Of a stretch of DNA of 64,000 bases, positions 24,843 to 34,060 are shown piece by piece (position 1 is the first letter of the stretch; the number at the start of each line of letters is the position of its first letter). The notes below the pieces were generated by a model, which was given only the letters and a program-made list of their open reading frames with translations, was not told the DNA's origin and searched no databases. The stretch is from Prolixibacteraceae bacterium. GTDB lineage: Bacteria > Bacteroidota > Bacteroidia > Bacteroidales > Prolixibacteraceae. The translations under genes and the position numbers were made by a program. Location of the stretch: NCBI GenBank assembly GCA_003457135.1, contig DMSQ01000082.1, positions 1 through 64,000 on the forward strand. Direction: 5' to 3'.

Positions 24843-25616
24843 TTAATCACGACTTGCAAACTTGGAAAGTAACCTGAGCATCTCGAGATACAGCCAGATT
24901 AATGTGACCATCAATCCGAAAGCGCCATACCATTCCATGTATTTGGGGGCGTGTGCATTGGCACCCTGGGTAATCATATCGAAATCGAGAATCAGGCTGA
25001 GGGCAGCAATTGCAACAACGAATAAACTGAAGCCAATTCCTATCCAGCCATTTCCGTACATAAATCCGAAATTAGTACCGAACATGCTGGCAATAAAGCT
25101 AACCAGGTAAACTAAGGCGATACCGCCTGTTGCTGCCAATATGATTGTCCTGAATTTTTGAGTTGCACGAATAGTTCCCGACCGGTATAACAAAAGCATA
25201 ATGAAAAATACGCCAAATGTAAGCGAAACTGCACGCATGACCAGTCCGGGATACATGGCTTCAAACATTGCCGAAATAGCACCCAGGAATAATCCCTGAA
25301 ATACTGCATAAATCGGGGCAGTCATTGCAGCACGGCGTGGACTGAATGCGGTAATCAGCGCGGTAATTAAACCGCCAATTGCGCCAACAATGGTCCACAA
25401 CAAAATACCCTGTGGCAAAACTCCTGGTGTGGCAGGGTCAATTGCCCCAAAGAATTTGCGCCAGGTAAATGTGGCCGCAAAAATTACAATCAGCAGCATT
25501 AAACCAGTTTTGTTAATGGTTCCGTTCACGGTCATCACTCCGTCGCTGGCACTGGTGGCCGTCTGACTAAAAATATTTTTTCCGAAAACGGGATTCGAAG
25601 ATTTGGTAATATCCAT
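24843..25616 (-). CDS. Bax inhibitor-1/YccA-family membrane protein
   Basis: This 257-residue protein has a soluble N-terminus of about 35 residues and then seven hydrophobic segments. The layout and the acidic loop segments (SLILDFDMITQGA, and near the C-terminus LEMLRLLSKFASR) match the bacterial BI-1/YbhL-YccA family. These are inner-membrane proteins thought to conduct protons or calcium, or to interact with membrane proteases. It is a single gene with a possible -7 element at 25660-25667 and a strong terminator. Confidence 0.9.
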   Translation of the reverse strand: MDITKSSNPVFGKNIFSQTATSASDGVMTVNGTINKTGLMLLIVIFAATFTWRKFFGAIDPATPGVLPQGILLWTIVGAIGGLITALITAFSPRRAAMTAPIYAVFQGLFLGAISAMFEAMYPGLVMRAVSLTFGVFFIMLLLYRSGTIRATQKFRTIILAATGGIALVYLVSFIASMFGTNFGFMYGNGWIGIGFSLFVVAIAALSLILDFDMITQGANAHAPKYMEWYGAFGLMVTLIWLYLEMLRLLSKFASRD

Positions 25617-25659
25617 AGTTTAAAATTTTAATTTCCTCTTTGAAGCATAAAAACTGTAC

Positions 25660-25667
25660 CAAAAGTA
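25660..25667 (-). promoter_or_regulatory. Possible -7 promoter element of the BI-1 gene
   Basis: On the minus strand this reads TACTTTTG, matching TAnnTTTG, 44 bases upstream of the ATG. No clear TTG lies at the expected distance, so it is only a partial match. Confidence 0.4.
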
Positions 25668-25695
25668 ATCAGCCTTTTTGATACTTTGCTCCATG

Positions 25696-26406
25696 TTAAG
25701 TATTCTTAACAAAAGATTCCTGAACGTATTCACTTGTAAGTTCTGTCAGGATCATTTCTGCCAGACTACTACTATCCTCTGAATCAAACTCTTTCATACC
25801 TTCAGCAAATAAAATAGCCATTTCGTTCATACTTTTGCTTTTCATGCCAAGCAAAATAAATGAACGGTAAAAAACCTGCTTCAATTTTGGATCTTTGGCC
25901 AAAGGTGACAAAACGTCAAAAAATGGCTCAAAAAGTTCGTCCAATTCTGACTTTTCTGCAATGGCCAGCCGACCCATCAGGTTTAAACCGGCAAAACGGA
26001 CCAGATGTTTCTTTCCCAGGCACCATTCCAGTGATTTGACAAAGGCAAATTTTGTTTTCGACCATAACCAGGTATTCAGTGTCTCAGCAATTTCAGTAGT
26101 TTCCAAACTTTTTGTCCAGTAATCCATCTGTTCTTCAGTCACTTCAGAAGGAACATCAAGCATGGAAGCCAGAATCATTGTTTCGCGCCATTGCTTGTTC
26201 CAGAGTTTCAATGCAAGCAAATGATTGGGGTGATATTGCAAAGCTATTTCGCGCAAAGAAACGATGGATGCCCCCCAGTTTATTTTGTAAGTAAGACCAA
26301 GTTGCTTCATCTGCTCAACCGTTTCACCACTTTTGGCAAGGCGTATTTTGGTGAGTATCTGACGAAATTCCTGATCCTGCTTTGGGTCATCAATGATAAA
26401 ATCCAT
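25696..26406 (-). CDS. AlkD-like DNA alkylation repair family protein
   Basis: This 236-residue all-helical protein has HEAT-like repeats. LALKLWNKQWRETMILASMLDV and the following EEQMDYW segment resemble the AlkD/AlkC-type DNA glycosylase scaffold. Proteins of this fold excise alkylated bases such as 3-methyladenine, but several members lack activity, and I cannot confirm the catalytic Asp/Trp set by eye. It starts one base after the stop of the flippase gene, so the two should be co-transcribed even though their roles differ. Confidence 0.75.
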   Translation of the reverse strand: MDFIIDDPKQDQEFRQILTKIRLAKSGETVEQMKQLGLTYKINWGASIVSLREIALQYHPNHLLALKLWNKQWRETMILASMLDVPSEVTEEQMDYWTKSLETTEIAETLNTWLWSKTKFAFVKSLEWCLGKKHLVRFAGLNLMGRLAIAEKSELDELFEPFFDVLSPLAKDPKLKQVFYRSFILLGMKSKSMNEMAILFAEGMKEFDSEDSSSLAEMILTELTSEYVQESFVKNT

Positions 26407-26407
26407 G

Positions 26408-27733
26408 CTAAAAAATAAAATATTCGATCACTATAAAAACTGCCGACAAAAGTAAAGAATAAAGCAAATGCTGCCTCACATTCAAATACTCGCTTATGCC
26501 AAATCCGCAATTTTTCCGGACAAAAACCATCAGGATCAGTTTTTCAAGAAGATAGGCACAAACGGTTCCCCAGGCAATCCCGGGCAAGCCCCAAAACTGC
26601 ACAAACCAAAGGCTAAGTGCAACATTGGCTACTATTTCGATCAATGAAGCCCATACAATTGCCTTAGTTTTCTGAAGGCCGATCAGTATAGTTTGAGGGA
26701 ACAAAAGCCGGCTCACGATCAGCAATAAATAAATATTAAATATGGTTGCGCTTGCGGCAAAGTTGACATTGAAAATGATCGGAAACGCCCAATGCGACAC
26801 CACCATTAACAATCCGGATAATGGAAATAGCCACCAGCCAAGCTTTTGAGAACTTTGCCGAATTTTTTCCAGATTAGTCTTTAATGCCGACCGATCGGCG
26901 AAACCGGGCAACATGGATGCGCTGAAAGCATTGGCCAGTAAGAGTACCAAAGGAAATTCGCGGGCGCCAAACCGAAATACGGCAAAAGTGGCATCGTCGA
27001 AATAAGAAGTAACAATGAAACCATCAATGTACTGGGCCGAACCACTCAGAAACATGGAAAAAATCAATGGAGAAGCATATTTCAGATGTTTCCGGATAAA
27101 CGAAAAATCAGGATTCGGATTTGAATTGCGAAACAACAAAACCAGTAGCCAGATAAACCTGAAAGCAGCACTGACAACCAGTCCGATCATGCTGTATTCG
27201 ATACTGAACCCGAGAACTGGTGGCAAAATAATCAGTAGAAACATCAGAAAAAAGGAAATGATGCCATAAATCAGCATCAGCCTCCCTTGTTTTTTGATTA
27301 GGTAAATATATTCGACCAGGCTGGCAGGTGAAGATATCAGGATATAAACCAACAGATATTTCAAAAAAGGAACTGATGAGCCTTTCAGTAAAAATCCAGA
27401 AATGGAATGTTCAAAGAGTAAAAGAAAAAGGACAGCTAAACCGGAAAACGCCAAAAGCAGGTAAAATACACTGAATAATGCGGATGATTTTCGCGAAACA
27501 GATTGTTCGCCAAATAAAGGAAGGAATCCCTGAATCAGCCCATTCAGCCAGAAAAAACTGATCGCACCAGCTAAAAACAGGAAAGTTTCGTATTGCCCGA
27601 TTTCGGAAGTTGTTAATCCAGACTTCGTGAAAACCACCCCGATCAGTATCAGGATTGAAAAGCGTATAAGCTGAAAAATCTGCAGGGCAGATATCTGGGT
27701 AATTTTAAACTTCAAAGGAAATATACTTGCCAA
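26408..27733 (-). CDS. Polysaccharide flippase (Wzx/MATE-like), TTG start
   Basis: This 441-residue integral membrane protein has about 12-14 hydrophobic segments and the spacing of the polysaccharide-transport (RfbX/Wzx) family. It would flip lipid-linked sugar units across the inner membrane. The frame begins with TTG at 27733: an in-frame TAG lies just upstream and no early ATG exists, so a non-ATG start is needed. A promoter -7 element at 27754-27761 fits that start with a short leader. No other polysaccharide genes are nearby, so the cargo is unknown. Confidence 0.82.
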   Translation of the reverse strand: MASIFPLKFKITQISALQIFQLIRFSILILIGVVFTKSGLTTSEIGQYETFLFLAGAISFFWLNGLIQGFLPLFGEQSVSRKSSALFSVFYLLLAFSGLAVLFLLLFEHSISGFLLKGSSVPFLKYLLVYILISSPASLVEYIYLIKKQGRLMLIYGIISFFLMFLLIILPPVLGFSIEYSMIGLVVSAAFRFIWLLVLLFRNSNPNPDFSFIRKHLKYASPLIFSMFLSGSAQYIDGFIVTSYFDDATFAVFRFGAREFPLVLLLANAFSASMLPGFADRSALKTNLEKIRQSSQKLGWWLFPLSGLLMVVSHWAFPIIFNVNFAASATIFNIYLLLIVSRLLFPQTILIGLQKTKAIVWASLIEIVANVALSLWFVQFWGLPGIAWGTVCAYLLEKLILMVFVRKNCGFGISEYLNVRQHLLYSLLLSAVFIVIEYFIF

Positions 27734-27753
27734 GTTGACCTATTTTGTTTTCT

Positions 27754-27761
27754 CAAAACTA
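27754..27761 (-). promoter_or_regulatory. Possible -7 element of the flippase gene
   Basis: The minus strand reads TAGTTTTG (TAnnTTTG). It lies 20 bases upstream of the TTG start. The -33 partner is not obvious. Confidence 0.4.
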
Positions 27762-27861
27762 CGAAAAAGGAAGAAACAAGAAACATAACTTCAACAAAAG
27801 GCTAAATGGAGCAGTAATGAAAATCTGCCAGCGAACTAATCTTATTTTTTAATTTCCAGCC

Positions 27862-29142
27862 TTAATCCACACTTCCGGCAACCACTGTATAACAATCTTC
27901 AGTATTCAGGTATTGCTGTGCCAGTTTCATGAGTTCTTCCGAAGTGATGCTCCTTAGTGTATGCAGATAACGGTCGTAAAACGAATAATCCAGGTCAAAA
28001 TCATTAATGGCCTTGAAGCTTGCGGCAAGGGCAAACGGACCATCGAAATCGCGAAGGAATTCGCCCAACAGATAACTTTTCAACGTTTCCAGTTCGTTTT
28101 CCGAAACCGGTTCGGTTTGAAGCCTTTTCATCTCAAAACCAATTTCTTTCTGTGTCGGTTCCACGTACCCGTTGCCAACTTCAGTAGAAATAATCAGGTA
28201 ACTGGCATACTTCAGCGAGAGCACAAAACTGCCAATTCCGTATGTATAACCTTTTTCTTCGCGGATATTGGCCATTAACCTTGATCCAAAATAACCACCC
28301 AGGATAGTCACCAGAATGGATAAGGAAATATAGTCAGGATGGGATTTGGGAACCCACATCTTCCCTACCCTGATGGCCGACTGTGACCCATTCAACTTTT
28401 CAACACGATGATACTTCTGTGGTGCAGGGCTCATAAAGTAATCAGGTACAGGCAATATGTTCCGATTCCAGTCGGCGCCTCCAAAATGAGATTCCAGTAA
28501 ATTCAGTACCGATTCATCAATCCGGCCGGAAGCAATAATCCTGCAGTTCCCGGAGTGATAAAATTCCTGGTAAAACTGCACCAGCATTTCACGGTTGATC
28601 TGGTCGAAATCTTCCAGCTTATTCGTGATCGCATAAGGATGACCTTCCCCAAACATCACCTGGGTGAATTTTTTCTGGCAAAGCGTACGAACCTTTTCAT
28701 TTTCGAGCAAAAATTTTTGCTTGTTTTTATCAATCAATACTTTCAACTCATGCTCCGGAAATACGGAATGTTTTAGCATATCTTCAGTTACTTCGAGAAT
28801 AGCCGGTAAATGTTTACCTAAACTGACCACATTGGCAAAGCCATAATTCTGATCGGCCATAAGTTGAATGTATGCACCGTAAAAATCGAAACGTTCGGCA
28901 ATTTCCGCCGCCGAAAAATTCCGGCTCCCTTCTTCGAGCATCGAATTGCATAAACTGGCTATCAGATTGGAGGATTGGAACCAGGTTCCCGCTTCAAAAA
29001 TAAAATCAATTTTAACGACGTCCTGCGAGCCGGCATTGATGAAAAAAACCGGAATGCCATTGGAAAGCAGGCGCTTTTCGGCCTGAATCCTGTCAATGTG
29101 TTCGATGGGATTAACGGTGGGTTGTATTTTACGGTTCAACAT
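27862..29142 (-). CDS. M16-family peptidase homologue lacking the zinc motif
   Basis: The protein is 426 residues from the ATG at 29142, which is 4 bases past the upstream gene's stop; the longer frame would start at TTG. It has the two-lobed M16 fold landmarks, including GGYFGSRLMANIREEKGYTYG near residue 290. Where active members have HXXEH it reads CNSMLEEG, so it cannot bind zinc in the usual way. It is probably the non-catalytic subunit that pairs with the upstream M16 protein to form a closed degradation chamber. There is no signal peptide in either protein. Confidence 0.88.
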   Translation of the reverse strand: MLNRKIQPTVNPIEHIDRIQAEKRLLSNGIPVFFINAGSQDVVKIDFIFEAGTWFQSSNLIASLCNSMLEEGSRNFSAAEIAERFDFYGAYIQLMADQNYGFANVVSLGKHLPAILEVTEDMLKHSVFPEHELKVLIDKNKQKFLLENEKVRTLCQKKFTQVMFGEGHPYAITNKLEDFDQINREMLVQFYQEFYHSGNCRIIASGRIDESVLNLLESHFGGADWNRNILPVPDYFMSPAPQKYHRVEKLNGSQSAIRVGKMWVPKSHPDYISLSILVTILGGYFGSRLMANIREEKGYTYGIGSFVLSLKYASYLIISTEVGNGYVEPTQKEIGFEMKRLQTEPVSENELETLKSYLLGEFLRDFDGPFALAASFKAINDFDLDYSFYDRYLHTLRSITSEELMKLAQQYLNTEDCYTVVAGSVD

Positions 29143-29146
29143 GTTT

Positions 29147-30385
29147 TTACTTTTTAGCAATGTAATTCAAAATCGAGCAATTTTCGGGGCGGAAAAGGTA
29201 TTGTGATACTTCCTGAATTTGTTCTGTGGTAACCGACTGATAGAAATCAACCTGCGAATTAATCAGTCCGGCATCCTTCAATATTTCGTTGGTTGCCAGG
29301 TTCATGGCCTTTGTCAGGTAGTTCATTTCTCCGTATTCGATGTTAGCTTCCATTTTATTTTTCACCTTTTCAAGCTCGTATTCCGAAACTTTTTCCTGTT
29401 TCATCCGGTCGAGTTCTCTTTCAATCGCTTTTCGTGCCGTTTCGAGTGAAATTCCATTGCTCGGTTTTCCTGAAACAATAAACAACCCTGGCTCATAATC
29501 TCCTGAAAGATAGGCGTCAAGTTCGGTAAACAATTTCTCCTTCTGAACCAGGTTCTGATACATCCGCGACGAATTTCCGTTTGAAAGCACATCTGAAATC
29601 AAATCAGTAGCGTAATATCGCGGATCGAGGCGATCGGTCATGTGATAGGCCAGATAAATGGTGTCATTCGGCACTTCACGGATAACATGTTGTTCCCTGA
29701 TTTCGGTTTGTTCAGGCTCCTTTGGAAGATTTCGCGGTTTTACATTCCGGCTAAGAATCGGACTGAACCAACGTTCTGCCAGTGCAAGAACCTGATCAAA
29801 TTCCACATTACCGGTAACCACCAGCACCGCATTGTCGGGCGCATAATGGGCAAAGAAAAAATCTTTCACCTGTGGCATAGTGGCCTGCTCAATATGACTG
29901 ATTTCGCGCCCAATAGTTGGCCATTGGTAAGGATGCACTTTATAGGCAAGCTGGCGTAATAATGGCCAAACATCGCCGTAAGGCTGATTGAGGTAGCGCT
30001 GTTTGAATTCCTCAATCACCACATTTCGCTGCACCTCCAGGCTCGGCTTCGAAAAGGCCAGTTCGAGCATCCGGTCTGATTCAAGCCAAAATCCCGTTTC
30101 AATATTGTTTTTTGGCAGGGTCAGGTAATAGTTGGTCAGGTCGTTCGAGGTAAACGCGTTGTTATCGCCGCCGGCTTTTTGCAGCGGTTCGTCGTATGAC
30201 GGAATGTGCTTTGAACCTCCAAACATCAGGTGTTCAAACAGATGGGCAAACCCTGTGCGATCGGGATGTTCGTCGCGCGAGCCCACATTGTAGCAAACAT
30301 CCAACGCCACCATCGGTGTAGTTTTATCCTGATGGACAATCACGGTCAATCCGTTTGCTAATTTGGTACGTTCAAAATGTATCAT
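29147..30385 (-). CDS. M16-family zinc metallopeptidase (catalytic subunit)
   Basis: This 412-residue protein has the inverted zinc motif HLFEH (in GFAHLFEHLMFGG, about residues 46-50) and the distal Glu region about 75 residues later (ERNVVIEEF-like segment). It therefore looks catalytically competent, unlike its downstream neighbour. It should form a heterodimer with the product of 27862-29142, as in other paired M16 peptidases, and degrade peptides. No signal peptide is visible, so a cytoplasmic location is likely. The two genes are 4 bases apart. Confidence 0.9.
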   Translation of the reverse strand: MIHFERTKLANGLTVIVHQDKTTPMVALDVCYNVGSRDEHPDRTGFAHLFEHLMFGGSKHIPSYDEPLQKAGGDNNAFTSNDLTNYYLTLPKNNIETGFWLESDRMLELAFSKPSLEVQRNVVIEEFKQRYLNQPYGDVWPLLRQLAYKVHPYQWPTIGREISHIEQATMPQVKDFFFAHYAPDNAVLVVTGNVEFDQVLALAERWFSPILSRNVKPRNLPKEPEQTEIREQHVIREVPNDTIYLAYHMTDRLDPRYYATDLISDVLSNGNSSRMYQNLVQKEKLFTELDAYLSGDYEPGLFIVSGKPSNGISLETARKAIERELDRMKQEKVSEYELEKVKNKMEANIEYGEMNYLTKAMNLATNEILKDAGLINSQVDFYQSVTTEQIQEVSQYLFRPENCSILNYIAKK

Positions 30386-30398
30386 AGTTGAGTTATGG

Positions 30399-30449
30399 GT
30401 TGCGGGTTACAGGTTGCGAGTTTGAAACTCGTAATCTGTAACTCGTAAC
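30399..30449. repeat. Near-perfect 25 bp hairpin built of GTTGCGGG/AACTCG words
   Basis: The left arm 30399-30423 pairs with 30425-30449 over all 25 positions if G-U pairs are allowed in plus-strand RNA; four pairs are G-U and the rest Watson-Crick. The only base between the arms is 30424, so the tip must open. It fills the 77-base gap between two minus-strand genes. On the minus strand the same four positions would be A-C mismatches. Confidence 0.8.
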
Positions 30450-30462
30450 ATTTTTCTTATAA

Positions 30463-31416
30463 TTAAAATTCAAACTGATTACCAATTAAGCGTTCTTTCG
30501 CATGTTGGTATTCCTTAATCAGGTTTTCTATAATGGTTTTTACGGGAAGCACTTCGCTGATGATCGCTGAAACCTGGCCGATTTCCAATTCCCCTTCAAC
30601 CAAATCGCCCTCAAACATACCTTTTTTTGCACGTCCGCGGCCAAGTAAAATTCTTAACTCGTCAGGAGATGCACCTTTCTGTTCAAGTTTGTTTGCTTCC
30701 TGAAAGAATTCATTTTTAATCAGACGGACTGCGCCGATTTTTTTTAATGCAAGTTTTGTATCTCCTTCAGCCAATCCGGTCACCAGCTTCTTGAAGTCAG
30801 GATGGGCCGATGATTCTTCGGAAATGGCAAACCGTGATCCGATTTGAACCCCATCGGCGCCCAAAGCCATTGCCGCCAGCATAGCTTCTCCGGTACCAAT
30901 ACCGCCAGCAGCCAGTAAAGGAAGCGAAGTAACTTTCCGGACCGCCGGAATCAGGGTCATGGTGGTGGTCTCTTCTTTTCCGTTGTGTCCTCCGGCTTCA
31001 AAGCCTTCGGCAACGATTGCATCCACACCAGCTTCTTCACTTTTGATTGCAAAAGATGAACTGGCAATGACATGCGCCACGATGATTCCCCTTTCTTTCA
31101 GCCAGCTTGTCAACTTCTTTGGGCTTCCGGCAGAAGTAAACACAACCGGAACATGCTCTTCTTTAATAATGTTCAGAATAGTTTCCAGTTCAGGATAAAA
31201 CAGTGGAATGTTGACCCCAAAAGGTGTGTCGGTAGCCTGTTTGGTTTTCTGAATGTGTTCGCGAAGCACTTCGGGATGCATAGAACCTGCACCCAGAAGT
31301 CCCAATCCGCCATGATTACTGACAGCCGAAGCCAATCGCCAGCCACTACACCAAACCATTCCGGCCTGAATAATCGGATACCTTATCCCGAAGAGTTTAC
31401 AAATCCGGTTTTCCAT
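30463..31416 (-). CDS. Nitronate monooxygenase / FabK-like FMN oxidoreductase
   Basis: The protein is about 317 residues from the ATG at 31416; the frame runs 17 codons further to a TTG, but a promoter element lies in that extension. It is an FMN-binding TIM barrel with RYPIIQAGM at the N-terminus, the GGLGLLGAG loop, AEGFEAGGHNG in the middle (the conserved His region) and GADGVQIGSRF for phosphate binding. The family includes nitronate monooxygenases and the enoyl-ACP reductase FabK; sequence alone does not separate them here. Confidence 0.83.
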   Translation of the reverse strand: MENRICKLFGIRYPIIQAGMVWCSGWRLASAVSNHGGLGLLGAGSMHPEVLREHIQKTKQATDTPFGVNIPLFYPELETILNIIKEEHVPVVFTSAGSPKKLTSWLKERGIIVAHVIASSSFAIKSEEAGVDAIVAEGFEAGGHNGKEETTTMTLIPAVRKVTSLPLLAAGGIGTGEAMLAAMALGADGVQIGSRFAISEESSAHPDFKKLVTGLAEGDTKLALKKIGAVRLIKNEFFQEANKLEQKGASPDELRILLGRGRAKKGMFEGDLVEGELEIGQVSAIISEVLPVKTIIENLIKEYQHAKERLIGNQFEF

Positions 31417-31443
31417 GTCAAATTTTTGGTCTGAGTTTCGGGG

Positions 31444-31451
31444 CAAAGGTA
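31444..31451 (-). promoter_or_regulatory. -7 element of the FMN oxidoreductase gene
   Basis: The minus strand reads TACCTTTG (TAnnTTTG), 28 bases upstream of the ATG at 31416. Its position inside the longer open frame argues for the ATG start. Confidence 0.5.
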
Positions 31452-31533
31452 GAAAGAAAACAATCAATGAAGGAATTAATCAATCCTGCAATTTGAATTA
31501 GGGAAAATGCGGGCTTTAACACCAATTGAGCAG

Positions 31534-31563
31534 TTGCATTAACCTCAAATTTCTGTATTTTTG
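31534..31563 (+). promoter_or_regulatory. Bacteroidota-type promoter of the 31600 gene
   Basis: TTG (31534-31536), 19 bases, then TATTTTTG (31556-31563). The spacing and both boxes match the consensus. The region around the -7 box is almost the same as at the queA promoter (57317-57338). Confidence 0.7.
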
Positions 31564-31599
31564 GTCGCCTGACTTAAATTAAACCTAAAAACTATTGAA

Positions 31600-32328
31600 A
31601 TGAAGCTATTATTTAGCATATTCTTCGTTTTTGCAGTCGCACATGCATGGTCTCAAGAAAACGCAGACAACCCCGGAACAAAATTAATCGCCGGAGGAAC
31701 ATTCAGCATCAATAGTAACGGGATAGCATCCATACCTGCTTTTTCGCTGGATAAACCGGCCATTATTGTTTCCCTCTCCCTGGCTAAAGGACGTTTCAGT
31801 TATGATCCCATGCTTGGTTATGATTTCAATTTTAAGCCCTGGTGCATTGATAATTGGCTGCATTATAAATTAATTGTCAGACCAACCTTTGAGTTGAAGG
31901 CAGGGTTTAATTTCAGTTCCTTTTTCAGTAAATACGATTTGCCCGAAGAAACCATATTACAGGGGCAAAGGTATTTCGCCTCATCACTGGAGGCCGTATG
32001 CCGCATTTATCCGAAGAGTACCCTGTCATTTGCTTACTGGAACGACAGGGGGCAGGAGCCCGGAACGATAAAGGGTCATTTTGTAAGTGTTACTGGTGAA
32101 AGATCTGATATCAATATTGGAAAATATTTTTTTGTTTCGGCTGGCCTTCAGGTATTTTATATCAATTATACCGGAAATAATGATGGATTATTTATCATGC
32201 CGAAGATTTCATCTTCAGTTAGAAATACTCCGTTTTCACTCTATTTTCAGGGGATCCATGCCCTGAACAGTAATATTTCACCTTTCCCAAAATTCAAATG
32301 GAATGTAGGATTATCATATACGCTTTAA
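31600..32328 (+). CDS. Small exported protein, possibly outer-membrane
   Basis: The 242-residue precursor has a clear signal peptide (LLFSIFFVFAVAHAWSQ). The mature part is rich in aromatic residues and alternating hydrophobic stretches (for example KPAIIVSLSLAKGRFSYDP) and ends with a Tyr-Leu pair (GLSYTL), features seen in small beta-barrel proteins. No known domain is recognised. It has its own promoter and converges with cdaA, with 25 bases between stops. Confidence 0.7.
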   Translation: MKLLFSIFFVFAVAHAWSQENADNPGTKLIAGGTFSINSNGIASIPAFSLDKPAIIVSLSLAKGRFSYDPMLGYDFNFKPWCIDNWLHYKLIVRPTFELKAGFNFSSFFSKYDLPEETILQGQRYFASSLEAVCRIYPKSTLSFAYWNDRGQEPGTIKGHFVSVTGERSDINIGKYFFVSAGLQVFYINYTGNNDGLFIMPKISSSVRNTPFSLYFQGIHALNSNISPFPKFKWNVGLSYTL

Positions 32329-32353
32329 TCCATTTCGATAAATTCCCTGCCTT

Positions 32354-33142
32354 TTATGACTCTTCAATTATCACTTTTTCGAGTTCGGTGGTAAGTTGAA
32401 CGATGGAGATTTTGTGCATCAGTTCACCATTAATGGCCAGAGAAATTGTGCCTTTCTCCTCAGAAACTACAATAGCCATTGCATCTGAAAGCTCAGAGAT
32501 ACCAATAGCAGCGCGGTGCCGAAGCCCAAAATGGGTATCGAGGTCGTGCCTTTCAGTTATTGGGAGAATACAGCGCGCTGCGGCAATCCTGTTACCCAGG
32601 ATAACCATTGCCCCATCATGAAGGGGTGTATTCTTAAAGAAAATGGTTTCGATCAAGGAGGAAGAAATCCGTGCATTCAACTTTTCACCTGACCGGATAA
32701 TATCTTTCAACTCGGAGTTATGGGGAATTACAATAAGGGCGCCGGTTTTTGAGCGGGCCATGTTGTCGCATGCCCTTACTATTTCCTTAATTTGCTGATT
32801 GGAAGTAGGTTTTAACTTTTCGGAAGTAAAGAGTTTTTCGAGCCCAAAGTTTCGGCTGAGCTGATAGTTGGTTCCGATCAGGAGCAAAAAACGGCGGATT
32901 TCCTGCTGAAAAACTACGATCATAGCCAATACTCCAACCCCGATGAACTGTCCCATCAGCGTTCCGAGCAGCTCCATATTCATGGCTTTAGTGACCAGCC
33001 AAGCAACATATACCAGGAAAAAACCGATAAAAATACTGAATGCAACAGTTCCTTTGATAATGCGGTACATCTGAAAAAGAAGAAATGCAACCAGCAAAAT
33101 ATCAATAATATCCAATACTCGTATGGTGATAAATAGTGTCAT
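32354..33142 (-). CDS. cdaA: Diadenylate cyclase CdaA
   Basis: This 262-residue protein has three N-terminal membrane segments (about 10-28, 35-52, 62-80) and a cytoplasmic DAC domain with the catalytic DGA motif (176-178, LHDGAMV) and RHR motif (208-210, LRHRAAIG). It makes cyclic di-AMP from two ATP, a messenger for osmotic and envelope homeostasis. It overlaps folP by 4 bases and is the second gene of that unit. No CdaR-like regulator is next to it. Confidence 0.95.
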   Translation of the reverse strand: MTLFITIRVLDIIDILLVAFLLFQMYRIIKGTVAFSIFIGFFLVYVAWLVTKAMNMELLGTLMGQFIGVGVLAMIVVFQQEIRRFLLLIGTNYQLSRNFGLEKLFTSEKLKPTSNQQIKEIVRACDNMARSKTGALIVIPHNSELKDIIRSGEKLNARISSSLIETIFFKNTPLHDGAMVILGNRIAAARCILPITERHDLDTHFGLRHRAAIGISELSDAMAIVVSEEKGTISLAINGELMHKISIVQLTTELEKVIIEES

Positions 33143-34023
33143 AGAAAATTTGATGTTGAACGAACCATGTTGAGAATTCGAACAGCTTCAACAGCTTCGC
33201 GAACATCATGAACCCTCAAAATATCAGCACCACCCATCAATGCCAGGGTGTTCACGACCGAAGTCCCATTCAATGCCTCCTCAGGCTTGGTATTCAACAA
33301 TTTAAATATCATAGACTTACGCGAAACGCCGACCATTAACGGTAACTGAAACACCTTAAACGAATCGAGCCGGTTCAGAAGTTCATAATTGTGTTCAAGG
33401 TTCTTTCCAAAACCAAATCCCGGATCAATAATCACATCTTTCACACCGGCTTTAGTCAGTTTTTTGACCTGTTCGGTAAAAAACAAGGAGATATCGCGAA
33501 TGATATCGTCGTACTCCGGATTTTGCTGCATTTTGAGCGGTGTGCCCTGCATGTGCATTAAAACATACGGAACTCCAAGTTTCCCAATGGTATCGAACAT
33601 ATGAGGGTCAAAATTTCCGCCTGAAACATCGTTTACCATACATGGCCCGCAATCTTCGATCACTTTAAGCGCTACCCACGAACGATACGTATCAATAGAA
33701 ACGAATGCATCAGGAAATTCCCTTTTCACTGCCTTTACTGCCGGGAGTAACCGTTCGATCTCATCTTTGGTTGGAATCCCTTCCGAACCAGGTTTAGTTG
33801 TTACAGCGCCAATGTCGATAACTGCCCCACCCTGTTCCAGAATTTCTTCGGCCCGTTTCAAAATTTTTTTTTCGGTTTTATACTTTCCGCCGTCAAAAAA
33901 AGAATCGGGAGTTACATTGATAATGCCCATTACAACAGGGTTTGCCAGATCAAGTAACCGTCCGTTCAGGTTGATCGAATTCTTTCGTTTCAGGAATTTA
34001 GTAGCAGTTGCAGTGATTAACAT
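33139..34023 (-). CDS. folP: Dihydropteroate synthase
   Basis: The protein is 294 residues from the ATG at 34023. An ATG at 34092 is in frame, but a promoter -7 element lies between the two. Landmarks of the TIM barrel are INVTPDSFFDGG (about 35-46), PGSEG, the DVSGG segment and DPGFGFGK. It joins para-aminobenzoate to the pterin in folate synthesis. It is the first gene of a two-gene unit with cdaA and is divergent from the DUF1599 gene. Confidence 0.95.
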   Translation of the reverse strand: MLITATATKFLKRKNSINLNGRLLDLANPVVMGIINVTPDSFFDGGKYKTEKKILKRAEEILEQGGAVIDIGAVTTKPGSEGIPTKDEIERLLPAVKAVKREFPDAFVSIDTYRSWVALKVIEDCGPCMVNDVSGGNFDPHMFDTIGKLGVPYVLMHMQGTPLKMQQNPEYDDIIRDISLFFTEQVKKLTKAGVKDVIIDPGFGFGKNLEHNYELLNRLDSFKVFQLPLMVGVSRKSMIFKLLNTKPEEALNGTSVVNTLALMGGADILRVHDVREAVEAVRILNMVRSTSNFL

Positions 34024-34060
34024 GCGATAAAAATTAGATCTCTTAAAATCATGAGTTTCA

